This document shows positions 18,752-27,721 of a stretch of 64,000 nt of DNA, piece after piece. Under the pieces are notes generated by a model that did no database searches, was not told where the DNA came from, and worked only from the letters and a program-made list of their open reading frames with translations. The DNA lies in the NCBI RefSeq assembly GCF_030823405.1, contig NZ_JAUSXC010000001.1, forward strand, positions 868,001-932,000, read 5' to 3'. A program made the translations under genes and the position numbers. Each line of letters starts with the position of its first letter. Position 1 is the stretch's first letter. The DNA is from Chryseobacterium ginsenosidimutans. Its GTDB lineage: Bacteria > Bacteroidota > Bacteroidia > Flavobacteriales > Weeksellaceae.

Positions 18752-19210
18752 ATGAAGACATTTAAAAAAATACTTTTCTGGAGTTTACTTGGTTTTGCTC
18801 TCATGCAATTTATCCCTACGGACAAAGTGAATAAGCCGGTAGATCACAAAGCAAATTTTGTGGATGCTAAAAATACTCCTGATAAAATCAGAGGATTGGT
18901 AAAAGGAGCTTGCTACGACTGTCATTCCAACGAAACGGTTTATCCTAAATACGCATATATTGCACCAATTTCATGGTCGGTGAAGAGTCATATCAATGAA
19001 GGAAGAGAACATCTGAACTTTTCTGTCTGGGAGACTTACAATAAGGATCTGAAAAAAAGTATGCTCAGTGAGGCAATTGAAACCATTCAGAATAAAACAA
19101 TGCCGATGCCGGGATATATTGTTTATCATAAAGAAGCCAATTTATCTGATGCAGAAAGAACATTGCTGATAAAGTATTTTGAGGAAATGCTGAAATCGGG
19201 AACGTATTAA
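18752..19210 (+). CDS. Heme-binding-domain protein (haem_bd)
   Basis: This is a 152-residue protein with an N-terminal hydrophobic signal or anchor (ILFWSLLGFALMQFIP). One c-type heme motif, CYDCH, lies at residues 54-58. Downstream are YAYIAPISWSVKSHINEGREHLNFS and the MPMPGY segment, typical of the haem_bd family (PF14376). It probably acts in the periplasm. The ATG lies one base after the upstream stop, so the gene is co-transcribed with the Ig-like lipoprotein gene. Confidence 0.88.
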   Translation: MKTFKKILFWSLLGFALMQFIPTDKVNKPVDHKANFVDAKNTPDKIRGLVKGACYDCHSNETVYPKYAYIAPISWSVKSHINEGREHLNFSVWETYNKDLKKSMLSEAIETIQNKTMPMPGYIVYHKEANLSDAERTLLIKYFEEMLKSGTY

Positions 19211-19225
19211 TTACTTAAATAAAAA

Positions 19226-19290
19226 AACTCCCGCAGATTTTGCAAATGATACAGATTTTTATCCGTTCAAACTGCCTGATCTGCGAGAGA
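19226..19290. repeat. Intergenic inverted repeat (CGCAGAT type)
   Basis: The segment CTCCCGCAGAT and, about 40 bases later, ATCTGCGAGAG are inverted copies with one mismatch. The sequence between contains degenerate CAGAT units. It lies between convergent genes and a related string occurs near 29501-29533. Confidence 0.5.
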
Positions 19291-19307
19291 TATAGTATAA
19301 AGAAATA

Positions 19308-19823
19308 TCAAATATTCTTTAAATACTCTTCAAAAAATCTTTTCTGAGAATCAAAAGCAATATCTTCAAGATCCAATTCTTTTAACGGAATCCAGATTGC
19401 TTCTGAAATTTCAGACAATTCAAGATTTACTTCAAACTTTTCCGGAACATTATATTCATAAAAAAGATCAATTGTGTTATAATCAATTTCTTTATATTGA
19501 TACACATTCGGAAGGCTTGTTAGGTATTTTAAATTTGAAATATCAACATCAAGCTGCAGTTCCTCAAAAAGCTCTCTTTTGCACGTTTCTTCCGCGCTTT
19601 CCTTCGGATCTACAAATCCTCCGGCAAGATCAAGTTTTCCTTTTTTCGGATCTCTGTTTCTTCTTGTAAGGTAGATTTCGTCATTATGCCTGATTACCAC
19701 GGCTACTGCACCGGCAACATTGTTGTATAATGTGAAGCTACAGTTTAGGCAGCTCCATTTCTTTTCGCCGTCCCATTGTAAAGATTCTTTGCCACAGCTT
19801 GGGCAATATTTCAATATTTTCAT
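19308..19823 (-). CDS. NUDIX hydrolase with N-terminal zinc ribbon
   Basis: This 171-residue protein begins with a zinc ribbon (CPSCGK about residue 8, CLNCSF about residue 27). The NUDIX box GGFVDPKESAEETCKRELFEEL follows at about residues 67-88 with the catalytic REXXEE core. The arrangement resembles NudC-like NADH pyrophosphatases, but the protein is shorter and the substrate is undetermined. Its start overlaps the xerD stop by 4 bases (ATGA), so it is the last gene of the dCMP deaminase-xerD operon. Confidence 0.88.
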   Translation of the reverse strand: MKILKYCPSCGKESLQWDGEKKWSCLNCSFTLYNNVAGAVAVVIRHNDEIYLTRRNRDPKKGKLDLAGGFVDPKESAEETCKRELFEELQLDVDISNLKYLTSLPNVYQYKEIDYNTIDLFYEYNVPEKFEVNLELSEISEAIWIPLKELDLEDIAFDSQKRFFEEYLKNI

Positions 19824-20734
19824 TGAGCAATATTAATATTTCTGGGGTGATAATTCAAGATTACATCTCGAAGTTCCTCCGTTTTCAGGCGGGTATAGAT
19901 TTCCGTTGTGGTAATGCTGGAATGACCAAGCATTTCCTGAATATAACGAAGATCGGCACCATTCTGAAGCAAATGTGTAGCAAAAGAATGCCTGAAAGTG
20001 TGGGGAGAAATTTTCTTACTTACACCCGCTTTGTCTGTTAATTCTTTTATGATTAAAAATACGATAACTCTGGACATTGATGTTCCGCGGCTATTTAAGA
20101 AAAGTGTATCCTCGTACTTTTTATTAATTTTATTTTTGGCACGGGTACTCTGAATATATTCTTGCAATAATTCTGAAGTATAATCAGCCAAAGGAACGAA
20201 GCGGGTTTTATTCCCTTTTCCGTGCACTTTGATATACTGTTCTTTAATATTAATGTTAGAAATTTTCAGTTCGATGAGCTCAGAAACGCGCAGCCCGCAT
20301 CCGTACAATACTTCTATAATGCATTGATTTCTTTTTCCAAGATCAGAACTTATTTCGATGGCACCGATGATTTTGTTAATATCAATCAGGCTTAACGTAT
20401 CGGGTAAATAAAGACCTAATTTTGGGCCTTCAAGCAAAGAAGCCGGGTTGTCTTCACGATATTCATCCTCGAGTAAGAATTTGAAGAATGCTTTAATGGA
20501 AGATATCCATCTTGCCTGAGATCGTTCGCTGAATTTTTGTTTGGAAAGATTGAAGATGTATTCCTGCAGATTTTCATAGCATATGATGTCTGGGCCTACG
20601 TTTTCCAGATCTTCTACTGCGTATTCTCTTAATTTTTTGATGTCTCGAATATAAGCGTCGAGTGTGTTTTCTGAAAAGTTTCTTTCGAAGCGAAGAAAGA
20701 TTTCAAAATCCTTAATTTTTTCATCCCAAGTCAT
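19820..20734 (-). CDS. xerD: Tyrosine recombinase XerD
   Basis: This 304-residue tyrosine recombinase has the N-terminal SAM-like core-binding domain (about 1-85) and a C-terminal catalytic domain. Catalytic residues are visible: Arg in GCGLRVSEL, Lys in KVHGKGNKTR, the HxxR pair in HTFRHSFATH, His in GHSSITTTE and the nucleophile Tyr in IYTRL. Length and motifs fit the chromosome-dimer-resolving XerD group and not a phage integrase. No attachment site or mobile element surrounds it. It lies 7 bases after the dCMP deaminase gene. Confidence 0.9.
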   Translation of the reverse strand: MTWDEKIKDFEIFLRFERNFSENTLDAYIRDIKKLREYAVEDLENVGPDIICYENLQEYIFNLSKQKFSERSQARWISSIKAFFKFLLEDEYREDNPASLLEGPKLGLYLPDTLSLIDINKIIGAIEISSDLGKRNQCIIEVLYGCGLRVSELIELKISNINIKEQYIKVHGKGNKTRFVPLADYTSELLQEYIQSTRAKNKINKKYEDTLFLNSRGTSMSRVIVFLIIKELTDKAGVSKKISPHTFRHSFATHLLQNGADLRYIQEMLGHSSITTTEIYTRLKTEELRDVILNYHPRNINIAQ

Positions 20735-20741
20735 TGTTGTG

Positions 20742-21164
20742 TTATTTTTTTAGTTCATAGTCCGAAATTTGCTCTATTTCAATATTATGGTTTCTTAAAA
20801 ATGATATCCCGTCATCGTCTGAATATTCATTAATGTAGACTAATCTGGCAATTCCCGCCTGGAGAATAAGCTTGCTGCATTCTTTGCATGGAGACAGCGT
20901 TAAATATAACGTTGCATCTTTTGCAGACTGTGTGGAAGCTGCCAGTTTTAAAATAGCATTGGCTTCCGCATGCAGCACATACCAGTGTGTTTTGCCTTCA
21001 TTGTCCTCACAGCAGTTTTCAAAGCCTGAAGGAGTACCATTATAACCATCTGAAATAATCATCCTATCTTTTACGATAAGAGCCCCTACCTGCTTTCGTT
21101 TACAGTAGGAGAGTTTTGCCCATTCCTGAGCCATTTTTAGATAAGCTTTATCAAACTTATTCAT
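20742..21164 (-). CDS. dCMP deaminase
   Basis: This 140-residue zinc-dependent deaminase should convert dCMP to dUMP for thymidylate synthesis. The zinc site is visible as HAEANAI (His and catalytic Glu) and PCKECSKLI (two Cys). The segment NGTPSGFENC near residue 42 is typical of the ComEB/dCMP deaminase family. It is followed closely by xerD and the NUDIX gene in one operon. Confidence 0.92.
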   Translation of the reverse strand: MNKFDKAYLKMAQEWAKLSYCKRKQVGALIVKDRMIISDGYNGTPSGFENCCEDNEGKTHWYVLHAEANAILKLAASTQSAKDATLYLTLSPCKECSKLILQAGIARLVYINEYSDDDGISFLRNHNIEIEQISDYELKK

Positions 21165-21209
21165 ACTGCGGCATTGTTTTTTCGAAATAATTTGTATTAA
21201 GGATAAGGG

Positions 21210-21977
21210 TTAGAAGTTTGGCTTTCTTTTTTCTAGAAATGCGGAAACTCCTTCCTTTTTATCATCTAAGTCAAAAAGCTCTCCAAAATATTTAATTTCG
21301 GTTTCAAAACCTTTTTCTGTATCTGATAAGTTCACAGCTTGAATTGCCTTAGAAATTGCCATTGGTGAATTGTGGGCAATAACGTTTGCTAATTCTCTTG
21401 TTTTGGTTAATAATTCTTCAATAGGGTACACTTCATTTACCAAACCGATTTCTTTTGCTCTCTGAGCAGGAATCATTTTGGCAGAGAAGATGATTTCGTT
21501 GGCAATACCTTTTCCCACAAGCTTCGGAAGTCTCTGAGTTCCTCCGTAACCGGGAATTAATCCTAAAGTTACTTCCGGAAGTCCCAATTTGGCATTTTCC
21601 GATGCATATCTGATATGGCATGCCATTGCTAGCTCAAGACCTCCTCCTAAAGCAAAACCGTTCACGGCTGCAATTACAGGTTTGGTCATATTTTCTATTT
21701 TATTGAATAATGTGTTCTGTCCGTTTCTTGCAAGTTCTTCTGCTTTTTCTTGGCCAAAATCACTGAATTCTTTTATATCAGCTCCTGCAACAAAAGATTT
21801 CTCTCCACTTCCCGTAAGGATAATGACCCTGCAAGATGCATCAGAATTCAGTTCGTCCAAAGCTGAACTTATTTCCCTGATTGTCTGAGCATTCAATGCA
21901 TTTAAACTTTCAGGTCTGTTTATAGTAATTATAGATACTTTATCTTCTTTATTTAATAATATATTTTCGTAACTCAT
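21210..21977 (-). CDS. Enoyl-CoA hydratase/isomerase (crotonase family)
   Basis: This 255-residue crotonase shows the oxyanion-hole string AGADIKEF, the GGGLELAMACHIRYAS segment with one catalytic Glu, and LPEVTLGLIPGYGGTQRL with the second. Both glutamates make it a true hydratase candidate for beta-oxidation of short-chain 2-enoyl-CoA. It lies downstream of katA but behind a strong terminator, so it probably has its own promoter. Confidence 0.92.
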   Translation of the reverse strand: MSYENILLNKEDKVSIITINRPESLNALNAQTIREISSALDELNSDASCRVIILTGSGEKSFVAGADIKEFSDFGQEKAEELARNGQNTLFNKIENMTKPVIAAVNGFALGGGLELAMACHIRYASENAKLGLPEVTLGLIPGYGGTQRLPKLVGKGIANEIIFSAKMIPAQRAKEIGLVNEVYPIEELLTKTRELANVIAHNSPMAISKAIQAVNLSDTEKGFETEIKYFGELFDLDDKKEGVSAFLEKRKPNF

Positions 21978-22027
21978 TTTCCACTTTAAAATATTATTTG
22001 GTGCAAATTATAAATTTTTTACAAAAA

Positions 22028-22058
22028 AAAAGGAAAAATATTAATTTTTTTTCCTTTT
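22028..22058 (-). terminator. Intrinsic terminator of katA
   Basis: An 11-bp stem (AAAAGGAAAAA type pairing with TTTTTCCTTTT) is followed on the minus strand by a long T-run (22023-22030 read in reverse). Confidence 0.7.
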
Positions 22059-22082
22059 GATTAAAATTATTCTTTAATATAA

Positions 22083-23570
22083 TTATTTAGGATGATTCAT
22101 CATGTTTGCATCAATAACAACATTAAGCTGAGATGCTACTTTCATGCCAAGCTCTATGTTGGCCCTGAAGAAATGGCACAATTGGCGGTTGATGATTTCA
22201 TCTTTTTTAGGTCCATCAATACCTTTCATACTTCCGATGATATTATTGACAAGATGCTCTCTGTCTTCTGCATTCATTGCCTTTGAATACAATAATCCAG
22301 GTTGAGTGTAATGGTCGTCATCATTTTCGTTTCTGTTGTAGCTTGCAACATGAGCACTATCTAATTCATACTCATAGTTTTTGTATGAGGAATCGACCTT
22401 AATATCATCAAAACTGTTAGGATGATAATTCGGTTTGTCCTGATATTGGCTTGAGTCTGCCATGAAACCATCTCTCTGATAATTATTAACTTCAAAAGGA
22501 CATCTGTTGACTTCTAAATGATGAGCATTTACGCCAACTCTGTATCTGTGAGCATCCGGATAAGAGAATAATCTTCCCTGAAGCATTTTATCGGGTGAAA
22601 AGCTAATGCCATTAATTAAATTACTTGGCGAGAACGTAGATTGTTCAACATGTGCAAAATAATTGACAGGAACTTCATTTAATTCCATTTCTCCAACTTC
22701 AATCATCGGGAAATCGTCATGAAACCAAACTTTTGTTATATCAAAAGGATTCCATCTGAAATCTCTTGCCTGCTCTTCAGTCATCACCTGGATATACATG
22801 GTCCATTTCGGGAAATTTCCTTCTTCTATTGCATTGCAAAGGTCTTCCTGCGCAAAATCAGGATTTTCACCTGCCATTTTTACGGCGTCATCATTAGAAA
22901 AATTCTTAATACTCTGTTTTGTTATAAAATGGAATTTCACCCAGACTCTTTCATTGTTTTCATTAATCATTGAAAAAGTATGAGACCCGAAACCGTGCAT
23001 ATGTCTGTATCCGTGAGGGGTTCCTCTGTCGGACATTAAAATTAAAACCTGATGTAATGATTCAGGATTTAAGCTCCAGAAATCCCACATCATGGTTGCG
23101 CTTTTCAGGTTGGTTTTCGGTACTCTTTTTTGAGTATGGATAAAATCAGGGAATTTTTTAGCATCTTTAATAAAGAATACAGGAGTGTTGTTTCCTACCA
23201 AATCCCAGTTTCCGTCTTCGGTATAGAACTTTAAGGCAAAACCTCTTGGGTCTCTTGCCGTATCTGCACTCCCTTTTTCTCCTCCAACGGTAGAAAAGCG
23301 GGCGAACATTCTGCAAGAGTTTCCAACTTTTGAAAATAATTTTGCTTTTGTATATTGGCTGATATCGTGTGTTACGGTAAAGGTTCCGTAAGCTCCCGTC
23401 CCTTTTGCATGAACAATTCTTTCAGGGATTCTTTCTCTTACAAAATGAGCGAGGTTTTCCTGTAAAATAAAATCCTGCAGCAATACCGGACCTCTGGGGC
23501 CAACCGTTTGTGAATCCTGATGTTCAAAATATGGTGAACCGTTACTTAATGTTAATTTTTTAGAATCCAT
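22083..23570 (-). CDS. katA: Catalase, heme monofunctional
   Basis: This 495-residue clade-3-like small-subunit catalase decomposes hydrogen peroxide. The distal His region is VVHAKGTGAYGTF-like (VHAKGTGAYGTFTVTHD). The proximal heme ligand is the Tyr of the RLFSYPDAHRYR motif, and the NADPH-binding region follows. It is divergently transcribed from the OxyR-like regulator with 132 bases between starts, a classical arrangement that suggests peroxide-inducible control. Confidence 0.95.
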   Translation of the reverse strand: MDSKKLTLSNGSPYFEHQDSQTVGPRGPVLLQDFILQENLAHFVRERIPERIVHAKGTGAYGTFTVTHDISQYTKAKLFSKVGNSCRMFARFSTVGGEKGSADTARDPRGFALKFYTEDGNWDLVGNNTPVFFIKDAKKFPDFIHTQKRVPKTNLKSATMMWDFWSLNPESLHQVLILMSDRGTPHGYRHMHGFGSHTFSMINENNERVWVKFHFITKQSIKNFSNDDAVKMAGENPDFAQEDLCNAIEEGNFPKWTMYIQVMTEEQARDFRWNPFDITKVWFHDDFPMIEVGEMELNEVPVNYFAHVEQSTFSPSNLINGISFSPDKMLQGRLFSYPDAHRYRVGVNAHHLEVNRCPFEVNNYQRDGFMADSSQYQDKPNYHPNSFDDIKVDSSYKNYEYELDSAHVASYNRNENDDDHYTQPGLLYSKAMNAEDREHLVNNIIGSMKGIDGPKKDEIINRQLCHFFRANIELGMKVASQLNVVIDANMMNHPK

Positions 23571-23632
23571 AGACTTATGATTTGAATAAATGGTTTTATT
23601 GATAAACCAAGTTATGTTGACGTATTAAATAT

Positions 23633-23640
23633 CAAATTTA
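23633..23640 (-). promoter_or_regulatory. -7 promoter box of katA
   Basis: On the minus strand the sequence reads TAAATTTG, an exact TAnnTTTG match, about 63 bases upstream of the katA ATG. Confidence 0.55.
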
Positions 23641-23674
23641 CTTTAATTTTTAATTACGAATAGCAAAAACATTT

Positions 23675-23682
23675 TATCTTTG
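23675..23682 (+). promoter_or_regulatory. -7 promoter box of oxyR
   Basis: TATCTTTG matches TAnnTTTG, 20 bases before the ATG at 23703. The katA and oxyR boxes are only about 35 bases apart, so a regulator bound between them could affect both. Confidence 0.55.
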
Positions 23683-23702
23683 TAATAGATAATATTAATC
23701 AG

Positions 23703-24653
23703 ATGAACATTCAGCAACTGGAGTACCTTATCGCTGTAGATAAGTATAAACATTTTGGTAAAGCAGCCCAAGCGTGCTTCATTACGCAACCTACGTTAAG
23801 TGCAATGATACAGAAATTTGAGGATGAACTGGATGTAAAGGTTTTCGACAGAACAACGCACCCGATACGTACCACAGATGTGGGGCTTCAGATTATTGAT
23901 CAGGCGAAGGTTATTATAGAGTCTGTCAATGAGCTTAAGAATAAAGCCAACCTGTTAAATAACATTTTAGGCGGAACGATTAATCTTGGGATTATTCCTA
24001 CGGTTTCTTCTTTTATATTACCGACTGAGATTTTCAAATTTTTGGAGGATAATCCGAAAATCCAGATGAATGTAAAGGAAATGACAACCGATAATATCAT
24101 CAAAGCTTTGAAGGCCGGGGAATTGGATGCGGGAATTATCTCAACACCTTATGATACTGCTGATGAATTTTATCAGGATTTCTTGTTTAATGAAGAATTA
24201 ATGATATACAGTTCTGATACGGAAGCAAATAAGAAAAATTCTTATGTAGTTCCTGAAGACCTTAATGTAGAAAAAGTTTGGCTGCTTGAGGAAGGAAACT
24301 GTTTAAGAAATCAGTTTGAAAATATCTGTCATTTAAAAGAAAATACTTTAAAGCCTAAGAATCTTGACTTTTTAGCGTCAAATATCCAGACTTTAGTCCA
24401 TATGGTAGATAAAGTTGGTGGAATAAGTATTTTGCCGGAATTGGCATTAAGCCAGCTTTCAGAAATACAAAAAGAGAATGTTTTCAGATTCAAAAAGCCT
24501 TTTCCTTATAGAGAAATCAGTATTATCTATTACAAACCGACATTTAAGCAGAAAATTATTGATGAATTGTCACATTCTATCAGAGCTTCATTAGAAAAAA
24601 AGCTGAATTATCACGAAAATCCAAAAGAATTCGTAAGCATAAAACCACAATAG
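23703..24653 (+). CDS. oxyR: LysR-family hydrogen-peroxide sensor OxyR
   Basis: This 316-residue LysR regulator has an N-terminal winged helix-turn-helix (MNIQQLEYLIAVDKYKHFGKAA, then CFITQPTLSAMIQKFEDELDVKVFDR). The effector domain contains a Cys in EEGNCLRNQF and another in ENICHLKEN about 9 residues on, which fits the OxyR redox pair. Together with the divergent katA this makes OxyR the best call. It probably controls katA and itself. Confidence 0.9.
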   Translation: MNIQQLEYLIAVDKYKHFGKAAQACFITQPTLSAMIQKFEDELDVKVFDRTTHPIRTTDVGLQIIDQAKVIIESVNELKNKANLLNNILGGTINLGIIPTVSSFILPTEIFKFLEDNPKIQMNVKEMTTDNIIKALKAGELDAGIISTPYDTADEFYQDFLFNEELMIYSSDTEANKKNSYVVPEDLNVEKVWLLEEGNCLRNQFENICHLKENTLKPKNLDFLASNIQTLVHMVDKVGGISILPELALSQLSEIQKENVFRFKKPFPYREISIIYYKPTFKQKIIDELSHSIRASLEKKLNYHENPKEFVSIKPQ

Positions 24654-24718
24654 TTTTTTATCGTTAAAGTCTGATAAATCATTAATTTAAAGAATTTTAT
24701 AATTTGTAAACAAAAATT

Positions 24719-24748
24719 TTGAGTATTAAAAAATAGTACTTAAATTTG
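24719..24748 (+). promoter_or_regulatory. Promoter of the metK transcript
   Basis: TTG at 24719-24721 and TAAATTTG at 24741-24748 are separated by 19 bases, a canonical Bacteroidota arrangement. It leaves a leader of roughly 140 bases before metK, which holds the riboswitch. Confidence 0.75.
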
Positions 24749-24760
24749 CCAAAGTTTACG

Positions 24761-24816
24761 AACGAGGAAAAATTTGACCTGATTGCAACCTCTATAAAAA
24801 AATGCTAAAACAGTAT
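24761..24816 (+). ncRNA. SAM-II-type riboswitch in the metK leader
   Basis: The stem GAGG (24764-24767) pairs with CCTC (24789-24792) around the loop containing ATTTGACCTGATTGCAA. A linker and TGCTAAAACAG follow. This order matches the SAM-II aptamer as remembered (stem, loop ATTTAACCG-ATTGCAA, stem, then GCTAAAA), and short loop-to-tail pairings (GCA with TGC, CTG with CAG) could form the pseudoknot. An outer pairing TTTACGAA (24755-24762) with TTCGTAAA (24857-24864) partly competes with it. Location before S-adenosylmethionine synthetase agrees with feedback control by SAM. Confidence 0.75.
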
Positions 24817-24893
24817 TACTTTTTTTAGACATTCTGGGCAATTATTCTTATTTTTCTTCGTAAATTTTTAATCTAAAAAACAAAGAGAATAAT

Positions 24894-26174
24894 ATGTCTT
24901 ATTTATTTACGTCTGAATCAGTTTCAGAAGGACATCCGGATAAAATTGCCGACCAAATTTCTGATGCATTAATCGATCACTTTTTAGCATACGACAAATC
25001 TTCAAAGGTAGCTTGTGAAACTCTTGTTACAACAGGGCAGGTAGTTTTGGCAGGTGAGGTAAAATCTGATGCCTATCTTGATGTTCAGACGATTGCAAGA
25101 GAAGTTATTAACGGAATTGGCTATACAAAAGGAGAATATATGTTCAATGGTGATTCTTGTGGAGTTATTTCTGCAATTCACGAGCAGTCTCCGGATATCA
25201 ATCAGGGTGTTGACAGAGCTGTAACCGACGAGTCTTTCGAAGCTAAGGCAAATGCTCAGGGTGCGGGAGATCAGGGGATGATGTTTGGCTATGCAACTAA
25301 TGAAACGGCAAACTATATGCCTCTTGCATTGGATTTGGCACATACTATTCTAAAAGAACTTTCTGCGATCAGAAGAGAAGATTCTGAAATTAAATATCTT
25401 CGTCCGGATGCAAAAAGTCAGGTGACTATCGAATATTCTGATGATCACAAACCGGTAAGAATCGATTCTATCGTAGTTTCTACTCAGCATGATGATTTTG
25501 GAGCTGAAGAAGAAATGTTGAATAAGATTCGAGAAGACATCAAAAATATTTTGATTCCAAGAGTGGTTGCTTTGCAGTCTGACGAAATTAAAGCTTTATT
25601 CAATGATCAGATCAAATACCATATCAATCCGACAGGTAAGTTTGTGATAGGTGGTCCTCATGGAGACACAGGTCTTACAGGAAGAAAGATCATCGTTGAT
25701 ACTTACGGCGGAAAAGGAGCTCACGGTGGTGGTGCTTTTTCCGGAAAAGATCCTTCAAAAGTAGACAGAAGTGCTGCTTATGCAACAAGACATATTGCTA
25801 AAAACTTAGTGGCTGCAGGTGTTGCTGATGAGGTTTTGGTACAGGTTTCTTACGCAATTGGTGTTGCTGAGCCTTGTGGTTTATATATTAACACATACGG
25901 AACGGCAAAAGTAGATCTTCATGATGGAGATATCGCTAAAAAAGTTTCTACGATTTTCGATTTAAGACCTTACGCAATAGAGCAGAACTTAAAATTAAGA
26001 AACCCAATCTATCAGGATACCGCTTCTTACGGACATATGGGAAGAGAGCATTATGTGGCTGATAAAACTTTCAATAAAGGCCATAAGAATGAATTAACTC
26101 TTACAGGACTGGAGTTCTTTACTTGGGAAAAACTCGACAAAGTAGAAGAAATTAAAGCCTCTTTCGGAATTTAA
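24894..26174 (+). CDS. metK: S-adenosylmethionine synthetase
   Basis: This enzyme makes SAM from ATP and methionine. The 426-residue protein has the family hexapeptide region GHPDKIADQ at the N-terminus, and the glycine-rich [21 protein letters not shown] and [19 protein letters not shown] loops. The length is slightly above the common 390-420. It is transcribed alone, from a canonical promoter through a SAM-II-like leader, and ends at a strong terminator. Confidence 0.97.
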   Translation: MSYLFTSESVSEGHPDKIADQISDALIDHFLAYDKSSKVACETLVTTGQVVLAGEVKSDAYLDVQTIAREVINGIGYTKGEYMFNGDSCGVISAIHEQSPDINQGVDRAVTDESFEAKANAQGAGDQGMMFGYATNETANYMPLALDLAHTILKELSAIRREDSEIKYLRPDAKSQVTIEYSDDHKPVRIDSIVVSTQHDDFGAEEEMLNKIREDIKNILIPRVVALQSDEIKALFNDQIKYHINPTGKFVIGGPHGDTGLTGRKIIVDTYGGKGAHGGGAFSGKDPSKVDRSAAYATRHIAKNLVAAGVADEVLVQVSYAIGVAEPCGLYINTYGTAKVDLHDGDIAKKVSTIFDLRPYAIEQNLKLRNPIYQDTASYGHMGREHYVADKTFNKGHKNELTLTGLEFFTWEKLDKVEEIKASFGI

Positions 26175-26196
26175 TTCTTTTCCAATATAATAAATG

Positions 26197-26230
26197 ACTG
26201 CTTTATCTTTCAGGTAAGGCAGTTTTTTTT
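26197..26230 (+). terminator. Intrinsic terminator of metK
   Basis: A 9-10-bp stem (ACTGCTTTA pairing with TAAGGCAGT, one G-U) is followed by a run of eight T. Confidence 0.85.
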
Positions 26231-26255
26231 AATTTTACATTTAAATAAATAGAAG

Positions 26256-26747
26256 ATGAAGCACGCTAGATATGTAATTACGATCCTTTCCATATTTTTC
26301 CTTGGTACATTTGCTAACGCACAGTATACAGTGCATAAAATGATAAGCGTAGGATATACTTATCAAAATCAAAGTTTTGGAGAATTGGGAGGTAAATTGC
26401 TTTTCCTGAAAAATGATGATGTTATTTACAGATTGGGAGCTTCTGCGCTGATGGGTTCTGCAAATTCTCAATTTGCAATTATGCCTAAAGTTTCTGCTGA
26501 TGTTTTGTTAAATTTTGAAAAAAATGTAGACTTTTATCACTCTTATTATTTCTTGATAGGAGCAGAAGGAACCAATAAATATGTCGCTCCTAAAATTGGA
26601 GTTACGCTTTTTGGGATCCTGGATTTGGCAGGAGGATATGCTTTTCCGATAGGAGATAGCGGTATTAATGGCAAAGAATTGAAAGGTTTGAATATTAATT
26701 TTACACTGAATATCCCTACTGTATTCATTTACGATATGTTTAAATGA
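26256..26747 (+). CDS. Secreted beta-barrel-like protein of unknown function
   Basis: This 163-residue protein has a signal peptide ending FANAQ. The mature part alternates hydrophobic and polar residues in strand-like segments (SVGYTYQNQSFGELGGKLLFL, VIYRLGASALMG, VAPKIGVTLFGILDLAGGYAFPIG), suggesting a small outer-membrane barrel. No family was recognised beyond that resemblance. It lies between metK and the ECF sigma gene. Confidence 0.65.
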   Translation: MKHARYVITILSIFFLGTFANAQYTVHKMISVGYTYQNQSFGELGGKLLFLKNDDVIYRLGASALMGSANSQFAIMPKVSADVLLNFEKNVDFYHSYYFLIGAEGTNKYVAPKIGVTLFGILDLAGGYAFPIGDSGINGKELKGLNINFTLNIPTVFIYDMFK

Positions 26748-26940
26748 TTTTTTTTAAATTTTTCTCTTAAAAAATTAATAATAGGTTAACAGTTATTAAA
26801 ATTTTATTATATTTACATCAAATAAAATTGTATCCGCCTATTGATTAGACTTTACTCTGAAGAATTGTTTTGTATTTACAGCTGAAACCAGATAAAATAT
26901 CTGGAAAATATTATCAGCTAATATTTATTGAGAAGAAGTT

Positions 26941-27531
26941 ATGAAATCAAAATCGGATAGTTTACTAATTTCCCTTTACCAGAAAGGAGACGAAGAGGCG
27001 TTATCAACCCTTATTCACCGTCATCAGAGAGAACTGTTTACATTCATTTTTTACAAAATTAATGATGAAGATTTAGCAAACGATGTGTTTCAGGATACAT
27101 TCATGAAGATTATTGTGATGCTAAAAGAAGGACGCTATAACGAAGAAGGAAAATTCATCCTTTGGGCAAAAAGAATTGCCTACAATCTTATTATTGACCA
27201 TTTCAGATCAAAATCAAAAAATATTAAAGTTTCGGAAACTACTTTTGAAACAGATGAATATTCTATTTTTGATTTGCTGAAGGAACCATCTGAAAATATT
27301 GAAGATCAATTGGTAACAAACCAGATTCAGGAAGATCTTCTGAAAATGCTTCAGTGTCTGCCTCAAAATCAGCAAGAGGTAATTAAACTTAGATTTTTTG
27401 ACGGTTTAAGCTTTAAAGAAATCGCAGATCATACCGATATGAGTATCAATACCACATTAGGAAGAGTGCGTTATGCTTTGATCAACCTGAGAAAAATCAT
27501 GGAAGAAAATAATATTGTCTTAACGAGATAG
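26941..27531 (+). CDS. RNA polymerase sigma factor, ECF-type
   Basis: This 196-residue sigma-70-family protein has region 2 with DEDLANDVFQDTFMKI and the ILWAKRIAYNLIIDHFR segment. Region 4 follows with LPQNQQEVIKLRFFDGLSFKEIADHTDMSINTTLGRVRYAL, a helix-turn-helix. No anti-sigma gene adjoins it; instead a 44-codon gene follows 49 bases downstream. Target promoters are unknown. Confidence 0.92.
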   Translation: MKSKSDSLLISLYQKGDEEALSTLIHRHQRELFTFIFYKINDEDLANDVFQDTFMKIIVMLKEGRYNEEGKFILWAKRIAYNLIIDHFRSKSKNIKVSETTFETDEYSIFDLLKEPSENIEDQLVTNQIQEDLLKMLQCLPQNQQEVIKLRFFDGLSFKEIADHTDMSINTTLGRVRYALINLRKIMEENNIVLTR

Positions 27532-27580
27532 ATAATAATTTCGGAAAATTCTCGTTTTAAGGAAAAACATTTAATCGCCT

Positions 27581-27715
27581 ATGAGAAAAAATGATTCCTT
27601 AAAAGTGAAAACTTTGAAACCTAAGAAACAAACTATTGAGTTTTTACTCAGTTTTTCGAAGAATCTTGAAATTGTGAAAAGCAAGAACAAGAGTTATCCG
27701 ATTTTTAAAAATTAA
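27581..27715 (+). CDS. Small basic protein downstream of the sigma factor
   Basis: An ATG at 27581 opens 44 codons to TAA (27713-27715). The product is strongly basic (MRKNDSLKVKTLKPKKQ followed by TIEFLLSFSKNLEIVKSKN) with one amphipathic helix. It is spaced 49 bases after the sigma gene in the same direction. I recall similar short proteins in this position in related flavobacteria, but cannot verify it here. Codon use looks like that of its neighbours. Function unknown. Confidence 0.65.
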   Translation: MRKNDSLKVKTLKPKKQTIEFLLSFSKNLEIVKSKNKSYPIFKN

Positions 27716-27721
27716 AATTAT

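Noticed and set aside
19820..20734. The tyrosine recombinase as integrase of a mobile element
   Set aside because: It has XerD length and motifs, sits in an operon with a dCMP deaminase gene, and no att-like repeat, tRNA or phage gene is nearby.
23571..23702. An OxyR operator between katA and oxyR
   Set aside because: Only half-site-like ATAG words were seen; no convincing full ATAG-N7-CTAT type array could be defined by eye.
24755..24864. A SAM-I (S-box) riboswitch before metK
   Set aside because: GCAACC and TGCTAA words recall SAM-I, but the four-helix layout and GA-rich kink-turn are missing; the short stem-loop plus tail fits SAM-II better.
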